From Gordonia alkaliphila (GTDB lineage Bacteria; Actinomycetota; Actinomycetes; Mycobacteriales; Mycobacteriaceae), in the NCBI RefSeq assembly GCF_023017165.1, contig NZ_JALKBW010000001.1, positions 1-64,000 on the forward strand: a DNA stretch of 64,000 bases, written 5' to 3'. Both the position numbers and the translations under genes were made by a program. Shown here in pieces: positions 9,867 through 18,830 of the stretch (position 1 is its first letter; every line of letters starts with the position of its first letter). The notes below the pieces were generated by a model. It was given only the letters and a program-made list of their open reading frames with translations, was not told the DNA's origin and made no database searches.

Positions 9867-9885
9867 TTTGTAGGAACCCTACAAA
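9867..9885. promoter_or_regulatory. Candidate MabR operator upstream of fabD
   Basis: An inverted repeat with 8-base arms (TTTGTAGG / CCTACAAA) separated by three bases. It can be written as TTTGT-N9-ACAAA and sits 66 bases before the fabD start. From memory, the MabR operator reported in mycobacteria is a TTTTGT-N9-ACAAAA type repeat, which this matches closely in spacing and half-sites. The assignment to MabR is inference from that match and from position. Confidence 0.6.
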
Positions 9886-9951
9886 AACAGGCCCAAAGGT
9901 TCGGACTGATCAACCCCGCGCAGCGACCCCGAAACGGTGTTCTCTAGTCAC

Positions 9952-10863
9952 GTGCTCTCGTTGCTTGCGCCCGGACAGGGTTCTCAGACTCCCGGCATGT
10001 TCACCGAATGGTTGACCGTGCCCGGCACCACCGACCGCGTCACCGCGTGGTCCGACGCCATCGGCTTGGACCTGGTTCGCCTCGGCACCTCGGCCACCGC
10101 CGAGGAGATCACCGACACCGCGGTGACCCAGCCCCTCGTGGTCGCCTCCGCCCTGCTGTCCTACGGACTGCTGCGCGCGAAGTACGGCGACTTGCCCGCG
10201 GACACCATCGTGGCCGGCCACTCGGTCGGCGAACTGGCCGCCGCGGCCATGGCCGGCGTCATCACCGACGACGAAGCCGTCCGCCTGGCTGCCGTGCGCG
10301 GCGCCGAGATGGCCAAGGCCTGCGCACTGGAGCCCACCACCATGGCCGCCGTGCTCGGCGGCGACGAGGCGCAGGTCCTCGCCAAGCTCCAGCAGTACGA
10401 CCTGATCCCCGCCAACCGCAACGCGACCGGGCAGATCGTCGCCGCCGGCGCCGTCGAGAACATCGACAAGCTGATCGAGGACGCCCCGGAGAAGGCCCGC
10501 ATCCGTAAGCTCGCGGTGGCCGGCGCCTTCCACACCGCCTACATGGCCCCCGCGCAGGACGCCGTCGCCGCTGCGGCCGCGACCATCACCCCGCGCGATC
10601 CCTCGCTGACCCTGCTGTCGAACGCCGACGGCGCACCGGTCACCTCCGGCGCCGACGCGCTGGCCAAGCTGGTCACCCAGGTCACCAGCCCGGTGCGGTG
10701 GGACCTGTGCACCGCCGCCATGCGCGAGGCCGGCACCGACGCCATCGTCGAGCTGCTCCCGGGCGGCACGCTGGTCGGCATCGCCAAGCGCGAACTCAAG
10801 GGCGTGCCCTCGCGCGCCGTCAAGGTCCCCGCCGATCTGGAGGACCTCCCAGGACTTGGATAA
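9952..10863 (+). CDS. fabD: Malonyl-CoA:ACP transacylase
   Basis: A 303-residue cytosolic enzyme that transfers malonyl groups from CoA to acyl carrier protein, supplying the extender unit for FAS-II. It opens with the family signature 'LLAPGQGSQTPGM'. The active-site serine is Ser91 in 'GHSVGE', and the catalytic histidine lies in 'AGAFHTAYM'. It is the first gene of the cluster fabD-acpM-kasA-accD6. GTG 9952 begins the conserved part; another GTG at 9937 is possible, and neither has a clear Shine-Dalgarno site. Confidence 0.93.
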   Translation: MLSLLAPGQGSQTPGMFTEWLTVPGTTDRVTAWSDAIGLDLVRLGTSATAEEITDTAVTQPLVVASALLSYGLLRAKYGDLPADTIVAGHSVGELAAAAMAGVITDDEAVRLAAVRGAEMAKACALEPTTMAAVLGGDEAQVLAKLQQYDLIPANRNATGQIVAAGAVENIDKLIEDAPEKARIRKLAVAGAFHTAYMAPAQDAVAAAAATITPRDPSLTLLSNADGAPVTSGADALAKLVTQVTSPVRWDLCTAAMREAGTDAIVELLPGGTLVGIAKRELKGVPSRAVKVPADLEDLPGLG

Positions 10864-10976
10864 GCGGTCGGCACCCCCGACCCAACCCGGAGAGCCGCCC
10901 CCGCGGCTCGTCCAATGCGGCGCACCGTCGCACTCCGGAACATCGAAATACCCGAAAAGCATTAAAGGAGAACCCC

Positions 10977-11282
10977 ATGGCTGCAACTCAGGAACAACTC
11001 GTCGCCGGCATCGCCGAGATCATCGAAGAGGTCACCGGCATCGAGCCGTCCGAAGTGACCATGGAGAAGTCCTTCGTCGACGACCTGGACATCGACTCGC
11101 TGTCGATGGTCGAGATCGCCGTGCAGACCGAGGACAAGTACGGCGTGAAGATCCCCGATGAGGATCTCGCCAACCTGCGCACCGTGGGCGACGCCGTGGG
11201 CTACATCCAGAAGCTCGAGGCTGAGAACCCCGAGGCCGCCGCCGCGATCGCCGCGCAGATCGAGGCCGACAAGGACAACTGA
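10977..11282 (+). CDS. acpM: Meromycolate-type acyl carrier protein
   Basis: A 101-residue acidic carrier protein. Ser41 in '[13 protein letters not shown]' is the site for the 4'-phosphopantetheine arm that holds the growing acyl chain during FAS-II elongation. It carries a longer C-terminal tail (Ala/Glu-rich) than ordinary ACPs, as mycobacterial AcpM does. The AAAGGAG ribosome site is clear. The stop codon overlaps the kasA start (TGATG), so the two are coupled. Confidence 0.93.
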   Translation: MAATQEQLVAGIAEIIEEVTGIEPSEVTMEKSFVDDLDIDSLSMVEIAVQTEDKYGVKIPDEDLANLRTVGDAVGYIQKLEAENPEAAAAIAAQIEADKDN

Positions 11283-12550
11283 TGACCGAACTGCGTGACT
11301 TTTCCACCCGCGGTGGAGAGTTCCCCAGTGTGGTCGTGACCTCGATGGTCGCCACCACCTCGCTCGGCGTCGACCTCGACTCCACTTGGCAGGGACTCTT
11401 GGCCGGCCAGTCCGGCATTCGGGAGCTCACCGACGACTTCGTCACCAAGTACGGCGAGCTGCCCTGCCGCATCGGCGGTCGGCTGCTGGAGGACCCCGCC
11501 GAAGAGGTGACCCGCGTCGAAGCACGCCGCATGGCGTACGTCGAGCGCATCTCGCACGTCATGAGCAAGCGCCTCTGGGCGCAGGCCGGCACCCCCGAGG
11601 TCGATCCCGAACGGCTCGCCGTGGTGATCGGCACCGGCCAGGGCGGCGGCGACGCGATGATCGACGCCGTCAAGGCGATCGAATCGTCGGGCAACTACCG
11701 CAAGGTGTCGCCGCTGGCCGTCTCGATGGCCATGCCGAACGGCCCCGCTGCGGTCGCCGGTTTGAACATCGGCGCCCGCGCCGGTGTGATCACCCCGGTC
11801 TCGGCGTGTTCGTCCGGTGCCGAAGCCATCGCTCACGCGTGGCGGCACATCGTCATGGGTGACGCCGACATGGTGCTCACCGGTGGCGTCGAAGGACACA
11901 TCGACGCGGTGCCGATCGCCGCGTTCTCGATGATGCGTGCCATGAGCACCCGCAACGACGATCCGGCCGGCGCCTCGCGTCCGTTCGACTCGTCGCGCGA
12001 CGGCTTCGTCTTCGGTGAAGCCGCCGCCATGCTGATCATCGAGCGCGAAGATCATGCTCGGGCGCGCGGTGCGCACATTCACGCTCGCGTGATGGGCGCC
12101 GGTATCACGTCCGACGGTTTCCACTTGGTCGCCCCCGACCCGAGCGGTCAGGGCAACACGCGAGCGATGGCTCGCGCGATGCAGACCGCCGGCCTGTCCA
12201 AGTCGGATATCACCCACGTCAACGCGCACGCGACGTCGACCCCGATCGGCGACACCGCGGAAGCGTTGGGCATTCAGGCGGCCGTGGGCAACCACGCCGC
12301 GATCTACGCGCCGAAGTCGGCGCTGGGCCACTCGATCGGCGCCGTCGGCGCCCTGGAAGCGGTCCTGACCATCAAGTCGGTGGAAGAGGGCATCATCCCG
12401 CCGACACTGAATCTGGAGAACCTGGATCCCGAGTGCGGCGACATCGACGTCGTGCACGGGGAGGCGCGCAAGGGGCAGATCGACTACGCCCTGAGCAACT
12501 CCTTCGGATTCGGCGGTCACAACGTAGCGCTCGCGTTCGGACGCTACTGA
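11282..12550 (+). CDS. kasA: Beta-ketoacyl-ACP synthase of FAS-II (KasA type)
   Basis: A 422-residue condensing enzyme that elongates acyl-AcpM with malonyl-AcpM. The Cys-His-His catalytic triad is visible as Cys176 (VSACSSG), His316 (VNAHATST) and His350 (ALGHSIG). The fold and length are FabF/KasA-like. It is coupled to acpM by TGATG overlap. Only one kas gene is present before accD6, whereas M. tuberculosis has kasA and kasB in tandem. This single enzyme may therefore do all FAS-II elongation here, which fits the shorter mycolates of Gordonia-type organisms (inference). Confidence 0.92.
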   Translation: MTELRDFSTRGGEFPSVVVTSMVATTSLGVDLDSTWQGLLAGQSGIRELTDDFVTKYGELPCRIGGRLLEDPAEEVTRVEARRMAYVERISHVMSKRLWAQAGTPEVDPERLAVVIGTGQGGGDAMIDAVKAIESSGNYRKVSPLAVSMAMPNGPAAVAGLNIGARAGVITPVSACSSGAEAIAHAWRHIVMGDADMVLTGGVEGHIDAVPIAAFSMMRAMSTRNDDPAGASRPFDSSRDGFVFGEAAAMLIIEREDHARARGAHIHARVMGAGITSDGFHLVAPDPSGQGNTRAMARAMQTAGLSKSDITHVNAHATSTPIGDTAEALGIQAAVGNHAAIYAPKSALGHSIGAVGALEAVLTIKSVEEGIIPPTLNLENLDPECGDIDVVHGEARKGQIDYALSNSFGFGGHNVALAFGRY

Positions 12551-12578
12551 CCTTCCCGCCCCGCGTCAGGAGAACCCG

Positions 12579-14030
12579 ATGACTGCTCTGGCTCCCACCC
12601 CCGGCCATGAGGAAGCGACCGATCCCCGCGATCCGTTGCTGCGTCTGACCCAGTTCTTCGACGAGGGCACCGTCGTGCTCCTGCACCCCCGAGATCGTTC
12701 GGGGGTGCAGGCGGCGACCGGTCAGGTCGACGGTGTGACCACCGTGGCCTACTGCACCGACGGCACCGTCATGGGCGGCGCGATGGGCGTGGACGGCTGC
12801 GCCAACCTCGTCGCCGCCATCGACACCGCTATCGACCTAGCGGCCCCCGTCGTCGGCATCTGGCATTCCGGCGGCGCCCGATTGGCCGAGGGCGTCGAAG
12901 CCCTCCATGCGGTCGGCCTCGTCTTCGAGGCCATGGTCCGCGCGTCCGGCGCGGTCCCCCAGATCTCCGTCGTCGTCGGCTTCGCGGCCGGCGGCGCCGC
13001 CTACGGCCCGGCCCTCACCGACGTGGTGATCATGGCGCCCGAGGGCCGCGTCTTCGTCACCGGCCCGGACGTGGTCCGCAGCGTCACCGGCGAGGACGTC
13101 GACATGGAGTCGCTCGGCGGCCCCCACACGCACGGCCGCAAGTCCGGCGTCAGCCACATCACCGCCGCCTCCGAGGCCGACGCCTACTGGCGCGCCCGGC
13201 GCCTGGTGGCCACCTTCGACCAGCCCGGCCACATCGACCGCGCGCACGCCGAGGCCGGCGACACCGACCTCAAAGCCCTTCTCCCCGAATCGAATCGGCG
13301 CGCCTACGACGTGCGCCCGGTGATCGAGGGACTGCTCGACACCCAACTCGACGCCGCGGGCACCACGCGCATCAGCACCTACGAGGAGCTGCAGGCCAAG
13401 TGGGCGCCCAACATCTCCGTCGGCTTCGGCCGGCTGGCCGGACGCAGCGTCGGCGTCATCGCGAACAACCCCATCCGGATGGGCGGCTGCCTGAACTCCG
13501 AGGCCGCCGAGAAGGCCGCCCGGTTCGTCCGCCTCTGCGACACCTTCGGCGTGCCCCTCATCGTCCTCACCGACGTCCCCGGCTACCTGCCGGGCGTCGA
13601 CCAGGAGTGGGGCGGAGTGGTGCGACGCGGCGCCAAACTACTGCACGCCTTCGCCGACTGCTCGGTCCCCCGCGTCACTCTGGTGACCCGCAAGATCTAC
13701 GGCGGCGCGTACATCGCCATGAATGCGCGGGCGCTGGGCGCCACCGCCGTCTTCGCCTGGCCGGGCTCGGAGGTCGCGGTGATGGGCGCCAAGGCCGCCG
13801 TCGGCATCCTGCACAAGAAGACCCTCGCCGCCGCGGCCGATCACGAGCGGGAGGCGCTGCACGATCGTCTCGCCGTCGAACACGAGCAGATCGCCGGCGG
13901 GGTAGCGCGCGCCCAGGAGATCGGCGTGGTCGACGAGATCATCGATCCGGCCTCCACCCGCAGCCGGGTGGCCGAGGTGATCGCCGCGACGCCCATTCGG
14001 CGCGGACGCCACCGGAACATTCCGCTCTGA
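12579..14030 (+). CDS. accD6: Acyl-CoA carboxylase carboxyltransferase beta subunit (AccD6 type)
   Basis: A 483-residue carboxyltransferase that moves carboxyl from biotin to acetyl- or propionyl-CoA, giving the malonyl-CoA used by FabD and KasA. Both crotonase-like halves of the carboxyltransferase fold are visible. The oxyanion-forming glycines are in 'WHSGGARLAEG' (N half) and 'GGAYIAMNARALGA' (C half). The AGGAG site upstream of ATG 12579 is clear. It closes the FAS-II cluster exactly as in mycobacteria, 28 bases after kasA. The biotinylated alpha subunit must be encoded elsewhere. Confidence 0.92.
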   Translation: MTALAPTPGHEEATDPRDPLLRLTQFFDEGTVVLLHPRDRSGVQAATGQVDGVTTVAYCTDGTVMGGAMGVDGCANLVAAIDTAIDLAAPVVGIWHSGGARLAEGVEALHAVGLVFEAMVRASGAVPQISVVVGFAAGGAAYGPALTDVVIMAPEGRVFVTGPDVVRSVTGEDVDMESLGGPHTHGRKSGVSHITAASEADAYWRARRLVATFDQPGHIDRAHAEAGDTDLKALLPESNRRAYDVRPVIEGLLDTQLDAAGTTRISTYEELQAKWAPNISVGFGRLAGRSVGVIANNPIRMGGCLNSEAAEKAARFVRLCDTFGVPLIVLTDVPGYLPGVDQEWGGVVRRGAKLLHAFADCSVPRVTLVTRKIYGGAYIAMNARALGATAVFAWPGSEVAVMGAKAAVGILHKKTLAAAADHEREALHDRLAVEHEQIAGGVARAQEIGVVDEIIDPASTRSRVAEVIAATPIRRGRHRNIPL

Positions 14031-14248
14031 TCGAGCAGTCCGACAGCAAGTCCCACCTGCCACATATGCAACAGCAGCCACTTCGATACCACTGCCGGCG
14101 ACACTCCCGTCGCACGACACGCCGGTAATCTCGTCCAACCACTGGCGCAACACGTACCACTCAGGGCATAATTCGTATCAACAGTGTGCTATCCGGGCCG
14201 ACTAGGCGTTGGGGAAGACGTTCCTCGTCGAACCGGAGGTGAAACAAC

Positions 14249-14767
14249 GTGCGCAATCTGAACCAGTTTGCGGATCTGACCAGCGGTGTGGTGTACATCC
14301 ACGCCGCTCCCGTCGCGCTGTGCCCGCATGTGGAGTGGGCACTGTCGTCGACGCTGAACGCCCGCGCGGACCTCAAGTGGTCCGCCCAGGCCGCCGAGGA
14401 CGGCCGCATGCGTGCGACCGTCGACTGGGTCGGCCCCGTCGGCACTGGCGCACGCCTGACCAACGCCCTGCGCGAATGGTCCGGGCTGCTCTTCGAGGTC
14501 ACCGAGAACCCGAGCGAGGGTGTCGACGGCGAGCGCTTCGCCTACGCGCCCGGCCTCGGTCTGTGGCGTGGATCCACCAGCGCCAACGGCGACGTGATCC
14601 TCGGCGAGATGCAGCTGCGCGCCATGCTCGACGCACAGCCGGACAGCTTCGGGCTGGCCGGCGAACTCGAGTCGGCCCTGGGCACCGCCTGGGACGAGGC
14701 CCTCGAGCCCTACCGCATGGGCGGCGTGGGCGCCGAGGTCACCTGGTTGCGTCAGCGCGTCGGCTGA
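14249..14767 (+). CDS. DUF3145 family protein
   Basis: A 172-residue actinobacterial protein matching the DUF3145 pattern: 'GVVYIHAAPVALCPHVEWAL' near the start and a C-terminal 'AWDEALEPYR' segment. The biochemical role is unknown. The GTG start at 14249 is set by CCGGAGGTG upstream. The 218-base gap after accD6 and its own ribosome site suggest it is transcribed separately. It converges on the next gene, and their 3' ends overlap by 16 bases. Confidence 0.8.
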   Translation: MRNLNQFADLTSGVVYIHAAPVALCPHVEWALSSTLNARADLKWSAQAAEDGRMRATVDWVGPVGTGARLTNALREWSGLLFEVTENPSEGVDGERFAYAPGLGLWRGSTSANGDVILGEMQLRAMLDAQPDSFGLAGELESALGTAWDEALEPYRMGGVGAEVTWLRQRVG

Positions 14768-15111
14768 CCCGAGTCCGCCCGTTCCACGCGGACGATGTGC
14801 GCGGCCCGGGCGTACACCGACTCGATGGTGAGGACCACCGCGCACCCCACCGCGATACTTCCGGGCACAAAGACCAGCAGGTCGTCGATCTGTTCCCAGG
14901 CCTTGGGGCTCCACAGCGCCACCCAGGTGAGGCACAGGGCGATCACCGTGGAGATCTCCCCGAGGAAGTTGATCACCACGAAGGCCACCGCGGCGCGGCG
15001 GTGTCGACGCACCGCCTTGCGGGAGAAGTGGAAGTTGGCCGAGAAGGCCAGCAGGAGCACCGCGAACAGCGACAGCAGCAAACCCAGATCGTCTGCGGTC
15101 AGATCCCGCAT
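14752..15111 (-). CDS. Small integral membrane protein
   Basis: A 119-residue protein with three predicted membrane helices: 'LGLLLSLFAVLLLAFSA', 'AAVAFVVINFLGEISTVIAL' with its extension, and 'DDLLVFVPGSIAVGCAVVL'. An Arg/Lys/His-rich loop (SRKAVRRHRRA) lies after the first helix. ATG 15111 is preceded by GAAAGGGGACG. No catalytic motif is recognised and I cannot name a family. The 3' end overlaps the converging DUF3145 gene. Confidence 0.65.
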   Translation of the reverse strand: MRDLTADDLGLLLSLFAVLLLAFSANFHFSRKAVRRHRRAAVAFVVINFLGEISTVIALCLTWVALWSPKAWEQIDDLLVFVPGSIAVGCAVVLTIESVYARAAHIVRVERADSGQPTR

Positions 15112-15177
15112 GGCACGTCCCCTTTCGAACCCGACACTCGCCCGAGACGATAACCCACCCGATGAGGAACACCCGCC

Positions 15178-15585
15178 ATGTCGACCTTCCGCCACGCCAT
15201 CGAAACCCGGGACATGGACGCCGTGGACGCCCTGCTCGCCGAGAACGTCGTCTTCCGCAGCCCCGTGGCCTTCTCCCCCTACCCGGGCAAGGCGATCACC
15301 TCGGCGATCCTGCGCGCAGTGTCCGAGGTCTTCGAGGACTTCGTCTACGTCCGCGAGATCGCCGACCCCGAGGGCGGCCACGCCCTGATCTTCGAGGCGA
15401 AGGTCGACGGCCTGGCGATCACCGGCTGCGACTTCCTCACCTACGACGACGACGGCAAGATCGTCGACTTCATGGTGATGGTGCGACCGCTGCGCGCCGC
15501 CGAAGCCCTCGCCCGCGAGATGGGCGCGCGTTTCGAGGCGATCCAGGCGCAGGCACTGTCGTACCTGGAGCGCCGGCAGCAGTAG
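15178..15585 (+). CDS. NTF2/SnoaL-like protein
   Basis: A 135-residue alpha+beta-barrel protein of the SnoaL-like/NTF2-like superfamily. It starts 'FRHAIETRDMDAVDALLAEN' with the typical helix and 'VVFRSPVAF' strand, followed by a 'YDDDGKIVDFMVMVRP' strand pair near the C-terminus. Members are small ligand-binding proteins or isomerase/hydrolase-like enzymes, and the ligand here cannot be told. GAGGAAC precedes ATG 15178. It diverges from the small membrane protein gene by 66 bases. Confidence 0.75.
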   Translation: MSTFRHAIETRDMDAVDALLAENVVFRSPVAFSPYPGKAITSAILRAVSEVFEDFVYVREIADPEGGHALIFEAKVDGLAITGCDFLTYDDDGKIVDFMVMVRPLRAAEALAREMGARFEAIQAQALSYLERRQQ

Positions 15586-15615
15586 CGGGAAGTCCCGGCC
15601 CCAGTACCACGTAAC

Positions 15616-15660
15616 GACGAAACCCTGTCCCGGACAACGTGTCCGGGACAGGGTTTCGTC
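15616..15660. terminator. Bidirectional hairpin terminator
   Basis: A perfect 21-base inverted repeat around a 3-base loop (ACG) sits between the converging NTF2-like and baeRF-like genes. The outer part is GACGAAACCCTG, giving a T-rich end on either strand. Its length and position mark it as a two-way transcription stop. Confidence 0.85.
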
Positions 15661-15669
15661 ACCTCTCGC

Positions 15670-16740
15670 CTAGCGCGACAGTGGGTAGCGGAGGCGGGCG
15701 ACGGCGACGTCGTTCCAGATCTCCGAGGTCACCTCGCCGGCGCGGACCGGGACCACCCGGCCGCTGTTCTGCAGCACCACCACGGCGATCCGCGACATCA
15801 AGTCGTAGCCGTCGTCGAGGTAGGTCACCTCACCGGTCGCGTTGTCGAGACGGCCCAGCGTGTCGACCGTGAAGTCGTACACCAGGGTGTCGACGGCGCC
15901 CGCGACCGCGGCCCGGGCGATGTCGCCCAGGTCCAGGGCCACGAGGCCCTTGCTGGTGCCGTCGGCGATGGTGTCCACCGTCTCCGTGCTGCGTCGGGCG
16001 TTGATCTCGGTCAGGCCGGCGCGGATGGCCGCGTCCACCTGATCGGCGCGCAGCTCGTCCGGATTGCCCGGGATCAGCACCACTTCGCGGCGGCCGGTGA
16101 AGTTCTCGCGGAACATGCCCTCCAACGGGTCGGTGGCGAACAGGAACAGCGGACGCTCACCGCTGGGGTCGGCGTTGGTCAGCATCGACTCCACCTTGGC
16201 GGCCACGCGCTTGGCGTACGCCTCCAGCGCCTGGGTGCGGTCGTCGCCGTGCGCACGGGGATCGACGATGTTCTCGTCCACCTTGAGCTCGTGGGCCTCG
16301 GTGGTCCCCGATGCGGACCACACGTGCCATTCGCTGGCCGACAGGGTCACGGCGAAGGCGCGCTGCGGGTTGGCCACGGAGCGGACGATCTGCCCGAGAT
16401 CCCAGTACTTGCCGACCTGCACCTGGTGCTCCAGGTTGTTCGGCAGCACGAAGATCTCGGCACCGTCGGCGGTGGCGAAGACCGCCAGCGACCGCGACAG
16501 GACGTCCCAGCAGTCGTCGGCGAGGATCGCCTCGGTGATCGCGTGGAAGGCCTCTTCGATCGCATGATCGGCACCGCGCTCGCGCAGCGTGCGGATGGCA
16601 CCGTCCATCGAGCTCTTCACGGTGGTCCGCGCCACGTCGTAGTCGGCCGCGGTGGCCGGCAGATAGACCGTGACCGCGTTCTCCTTGGGGGCACCCATCT
16701 CGAGTAGCTCGGCGGTGGTCGGGAACTCATAGCGGGCCAA
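15670..16740 (-). CDS. Bacterial archaeo-eukaryotic release factor-like (baeRF family) protein
   Basis: A 356-residue protein resembling the bacterial relatives of archaeal/eukaryotic peptide-release factor 1 (baeRF families). The N-terminal half has 'AVTVYLPAT' and 'LAVFATADGAEIFVLPNNLE'. The middle has 'PLFLFATDPLEGMFRE', and the C-terminal half resembles the third eRF1 domain ('VDTLVYDFTVDTLG'). These proteins are proposed to act in ribosome rescue, stress or hibernation, but the role is not proven. The start is TTG 16740, fixed by AGAGGAGG eight bases upstream. It is the last gene of a three-gene minus-strand run with the serine hydrolase and the membrane protein. Confidence 0.7.
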   Translation of the reverse strand: MARYEFPTTAELLEMGAPKENAVTVYLPATAADYDVARTTVKSSMDGAIRTLRERGADHAIEEAFHAITEAILADDCWDVLSRSLAVFATADGAEIFVLPNNLEHQVQVGKYWDLGQIVRSVANPQRAFAVTLSASEWHVWSASGTTEAHELKVDENIVDPRAHGDDRTQALEAYAKRVAAKVESMLTNADPSGERPLFLFATDPLEGMFRENFTGRREVVLIPGNPDELRADQVDAAIRAGLTEINARRSTETVDTIADGTSKGLVALDLGDIARAAVAGAVDTLVYDFTVDTLGRLDNATGEVTYLDDGYDLMSRIAVVVLQNSGRVVPVRAGEVTSEIWNDVAVARLRYPLSR

Positions 16741-16846
16741 AGGAATGCCTCCTCTTTGAAGTTTCGACGCAGGTCGAGGCGTCGAGACGGCGGCCGCACC
16801 GGATCCGGTGCTCTTCCTCCGACACCCATATTCTAGCTGTTCGCGA

Positions 16847-17656
16847 TTACCGCAATTCAGTCAGGATGCCCTGATTGAAGTTGCCCCACAACGGTTTCGC
16901 CCACGCCCCGAAAGGCCGATCGGTGAGCACCACCGCGGCGGCGTCACGCACCGGATCCACCCAGAGGAACGTCCCCGCCTGACCGAAATGGCCGAAGGTC
17001 GACGGCGAGTGATCGGGGGCCGTCCAATGAGGATTCTTGTCCCCCTTGAGCTCCGGGCCCAGGCCCCAGTCGTTGGGCGCGAACTTGCCGTAGCCCGGCA
17101 CGAAGCCCGCCAGTCCGGGGAACTGCACCGATCGCGCGGTTTCCGCGGTCTGCGGCGAAAGGAGTTGCGGGGCAAGCAGATCCGCGGCGAACCCGGCGAG
17201 ATCGGCCACGGTCGACGACGCGCCGTGCCCGGCCGGTCCGAGCAGCGCCGTACGCGTCATGCCCAGCGGCTCGGTGACCGCTTCGCGCAGGTAATCGGCG
17301 AAGGCGATCCCGGTCTCGCGTTCGACGATCTCGGCGAGCACCGCGTAGCCGGCCGACGAGTAGATCCGCTGCGTGCCGGGCGCCGCCGTCACGTGGCGGC
17401 TGTCGAAGGCCAGACCCGAGGCGTGCGCCAGCAGGTGCGCCACGGTGGCGCCGGGCGGCCCGGCCGGGTCGTCGAGCTCGACTGCCCCTTCCTCCACCGC
17501 GACCAGGACCGCCTGTGCCACAAGGAGTTTGGTGACCGACGCCAGCGGGTACACCCGATCGACGTCGCCGAAGGTCGCCGGGGCGCGGCCGGGCGCCAGG
17601 ACCGCGGCGGACACGTTCTCCACCGGCCAGTCGGCCAGTTGCTGCAGTGCTTCCAC
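16847..17656 (-). CDS. Beta-lactamase-family serine hydrolase
   Basis: A 269-residue protein with the class C beta-lactamase/esterase fold. The catalytic SxxK motif is S40-V-T-K43. The second motif is Y99-S-S (Tyr-x-Ser rather than Tyr-x-Asn, followed by AGY). The third is HFGQAGT near residue 233, the HxG form seen in esterases and peptidase-like members. No signal peptide is seen, so it probably acts inside the cell as an esterase or amidase rather than a resistance enzyme. GTG 17656 with TAGGG eight bases upstream is preferred over GTG 17665. Confidence 0.78.
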   Translation of the reverse strand: MEALQQLADWPVENVSAAVLAPGRAPATFGDVDRVYPLASVTKLLVAQAVLVAVEEGAVELDDPAGPPGATVAHLLAHASGLAFDSRHVTAAPGTQRIYSSAGYAVLAEIVERETGIAFADYLREAVTEPLGMTRTALLGPAGHGASSTVADLAGFAADLLAPQLLSPQTAETARSVQFPGLAGFVPGYGKFAPNDWGLGPELKGDKNPHWTAPDHSPSTFGHFGQAGTFLWVDPVRDAAAVVLTDRPFGAWAKPLWGNFNQGILTELR

Positions 17657-17727
17657 GCCCCGCACCCTACCGGCGGCACACGGCCGCCGGTACGGGTCTC
17701 GCGGCTGGAGCTCCAGCGGGTGGAGGT

Positions 17728-18687
17728 CTAGCGCGTGGAGGTCGCCGGAGTCTGCGGGGTCGGCGTCGTCGTGGCCGGGGCCGTCTCGTTCGGCGTGGTC
17801 TCGTTCGGGGCCGGGGTCGGCTCCTCGTCGATCACCTCGGGCGCCACTTCGAGCTCGCCGGACTGCTCGATCACCTGGCCCTCGTCGAGGGTGCGGCTCA
17901 CGTCGTCGACGTTGCCGAGGACCCGGTCCACGTCGGCGGTGGTGTAGCCGCAGTTCTTGGTGGCCTCGGAGACCCACTTCTTGGTCAGGCGCGGAATCCC
18001 GGCCTCATGGGCCGCGGTCACGGTGCCGTCCTGAATGTCCTTGGACCGGCTCAGGTCCGGGACCTCGGCGCACACATGGAAGGCCGAACCGTTCTTGGTC
18101 CAGAAGACCTTGTCCGCGCCGGTCAGTTCCTTCACCACGTTGGCCTCGACGCTGTACTGCTCCACCGACGGAGCGTCCTTGTCGAAGGAGAACACGCCGA
18201 CCAGGACGGCCACGGCGATGGCGACGGTGCCGAGGATGCCCTTCTGCTTCCCGTCCATGTTCTTGTCCAGGAAGATCAGCACGATCAGCGGCAGGAACGC
18301 CAGGATCGTCATGATGACGCCCAGCTGGTTCTGCACGAAGAACCGGACCTTGTCCTTCTCCGAGGCCGGGTCGTACCGGTTGGCCTTCTTCCAGAGCAGC
18401 GATCCGCCCAGCGTCAGCACGGCGATCCCGACGATGAGGCCGATGATCAGCCAGGTGTTGACCGGCTTGTCCGGCAGCAGCGCCCAGACGATGGTGAAGA
18501 TCTCCAGCCCGATGGCCACGATCCACAGGACCATCGCGACGATGCGCAGCTTCAGCGCCGTCGACTTCGCCTCCGGCGACGCGTGGAAAGAGCCGCCGGA
18601 GGTGGTGTTCTGTTCGGCCACCTCGGCGCCGCGCTCGGCGCGCGACTTCGACGACTTGCTACTGCGGGGCTTCTTACTCTCGGCCAT
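17728..18687 (-). CDS. Conserved membrane protein with charged N-terminus
   Basis: A 319-residue protein. A Lys/Ser/Arg-rich cytoplasmic start (KKPRSSKSSKSRAERG) is followed by four hydrophobic segments between residues about 45 and 165, then an extracytoplasmic domain with two cysteines ('HVCAEV', 'KNCGYT'). The end is a Pro/Thr-rich low-complexity tail (PTPAPNETTPNET...). GGAGG lies upstream of ATG 18687. No enzymatic motif is recognised. Gene order suggests co-transcription with the serine hydrolase 71 bases downstream. Confidence 0.7.
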   Translation of the reverse strand: MAESKKPRSSKSSKSRAERGAEVAEQNTTSGGSFHASPEAKSTALKLRIVAMVLWIVAIGLEIFTIVWALLPDKPVNTWLIIGLIVGIAVLTLGGSLLWKKANRYDPASEKDKVRFFVQNQLGVIMTILAFLPLIVLIFLDKNMDGKQKGILGTVAIAVAVLVGVFSFDKDAPSVEQYSVEANVVKELTGADKVFWTKNGSAFHVCAEVPDLSRSKDIQDGTVTAAHEAGIPRLTKKWVSEATKNCGYTTADVDRVLGNVDDVSRTLDEGQVIEQSGELEVAPEVIDEEPTPAPNETTPNETAPATTTPTPQTPATSTR

Positions 18688-18743
18688 CGTTCCTCCAGAT
18701 CGGTGCAATCGCGATCACTGTAATGCGTTCTCGTGCAAGCAGA

Positions 18744-18804
18744 ACCACCGGACAGCGAAATGTCGTGGGAGCGGACGATTCCACTCCCACGACATTTCGG
18801 TGGT
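18744..18804. terminator. Hairpin terminator after the alcohol dehydrogenase gene
   Basis: A perfect 16-base inverted repeat (CGAAATGTCGTGGGAG and its complement, 18756-18771 / 18784-18799) is extended by an outer ACCACC/GGTGGT pair. It lies just beyond the adh stop on the minus strand, upstream of the next minus-strand gene, so it most likely ends adh transcription. Confidence 0.75.
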
Positions 18805-18830
18805 GCCACCGCGCCGGGGCGCGGCGTCGA

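Noticed and set aside
17656-17977. N-terminal extension of the serine hydrolase
   Set aside because: The upstream codons are Arg/Asp/Pro-rich and overlap the membrane-protein gene; similarity starts at GTG 17656.
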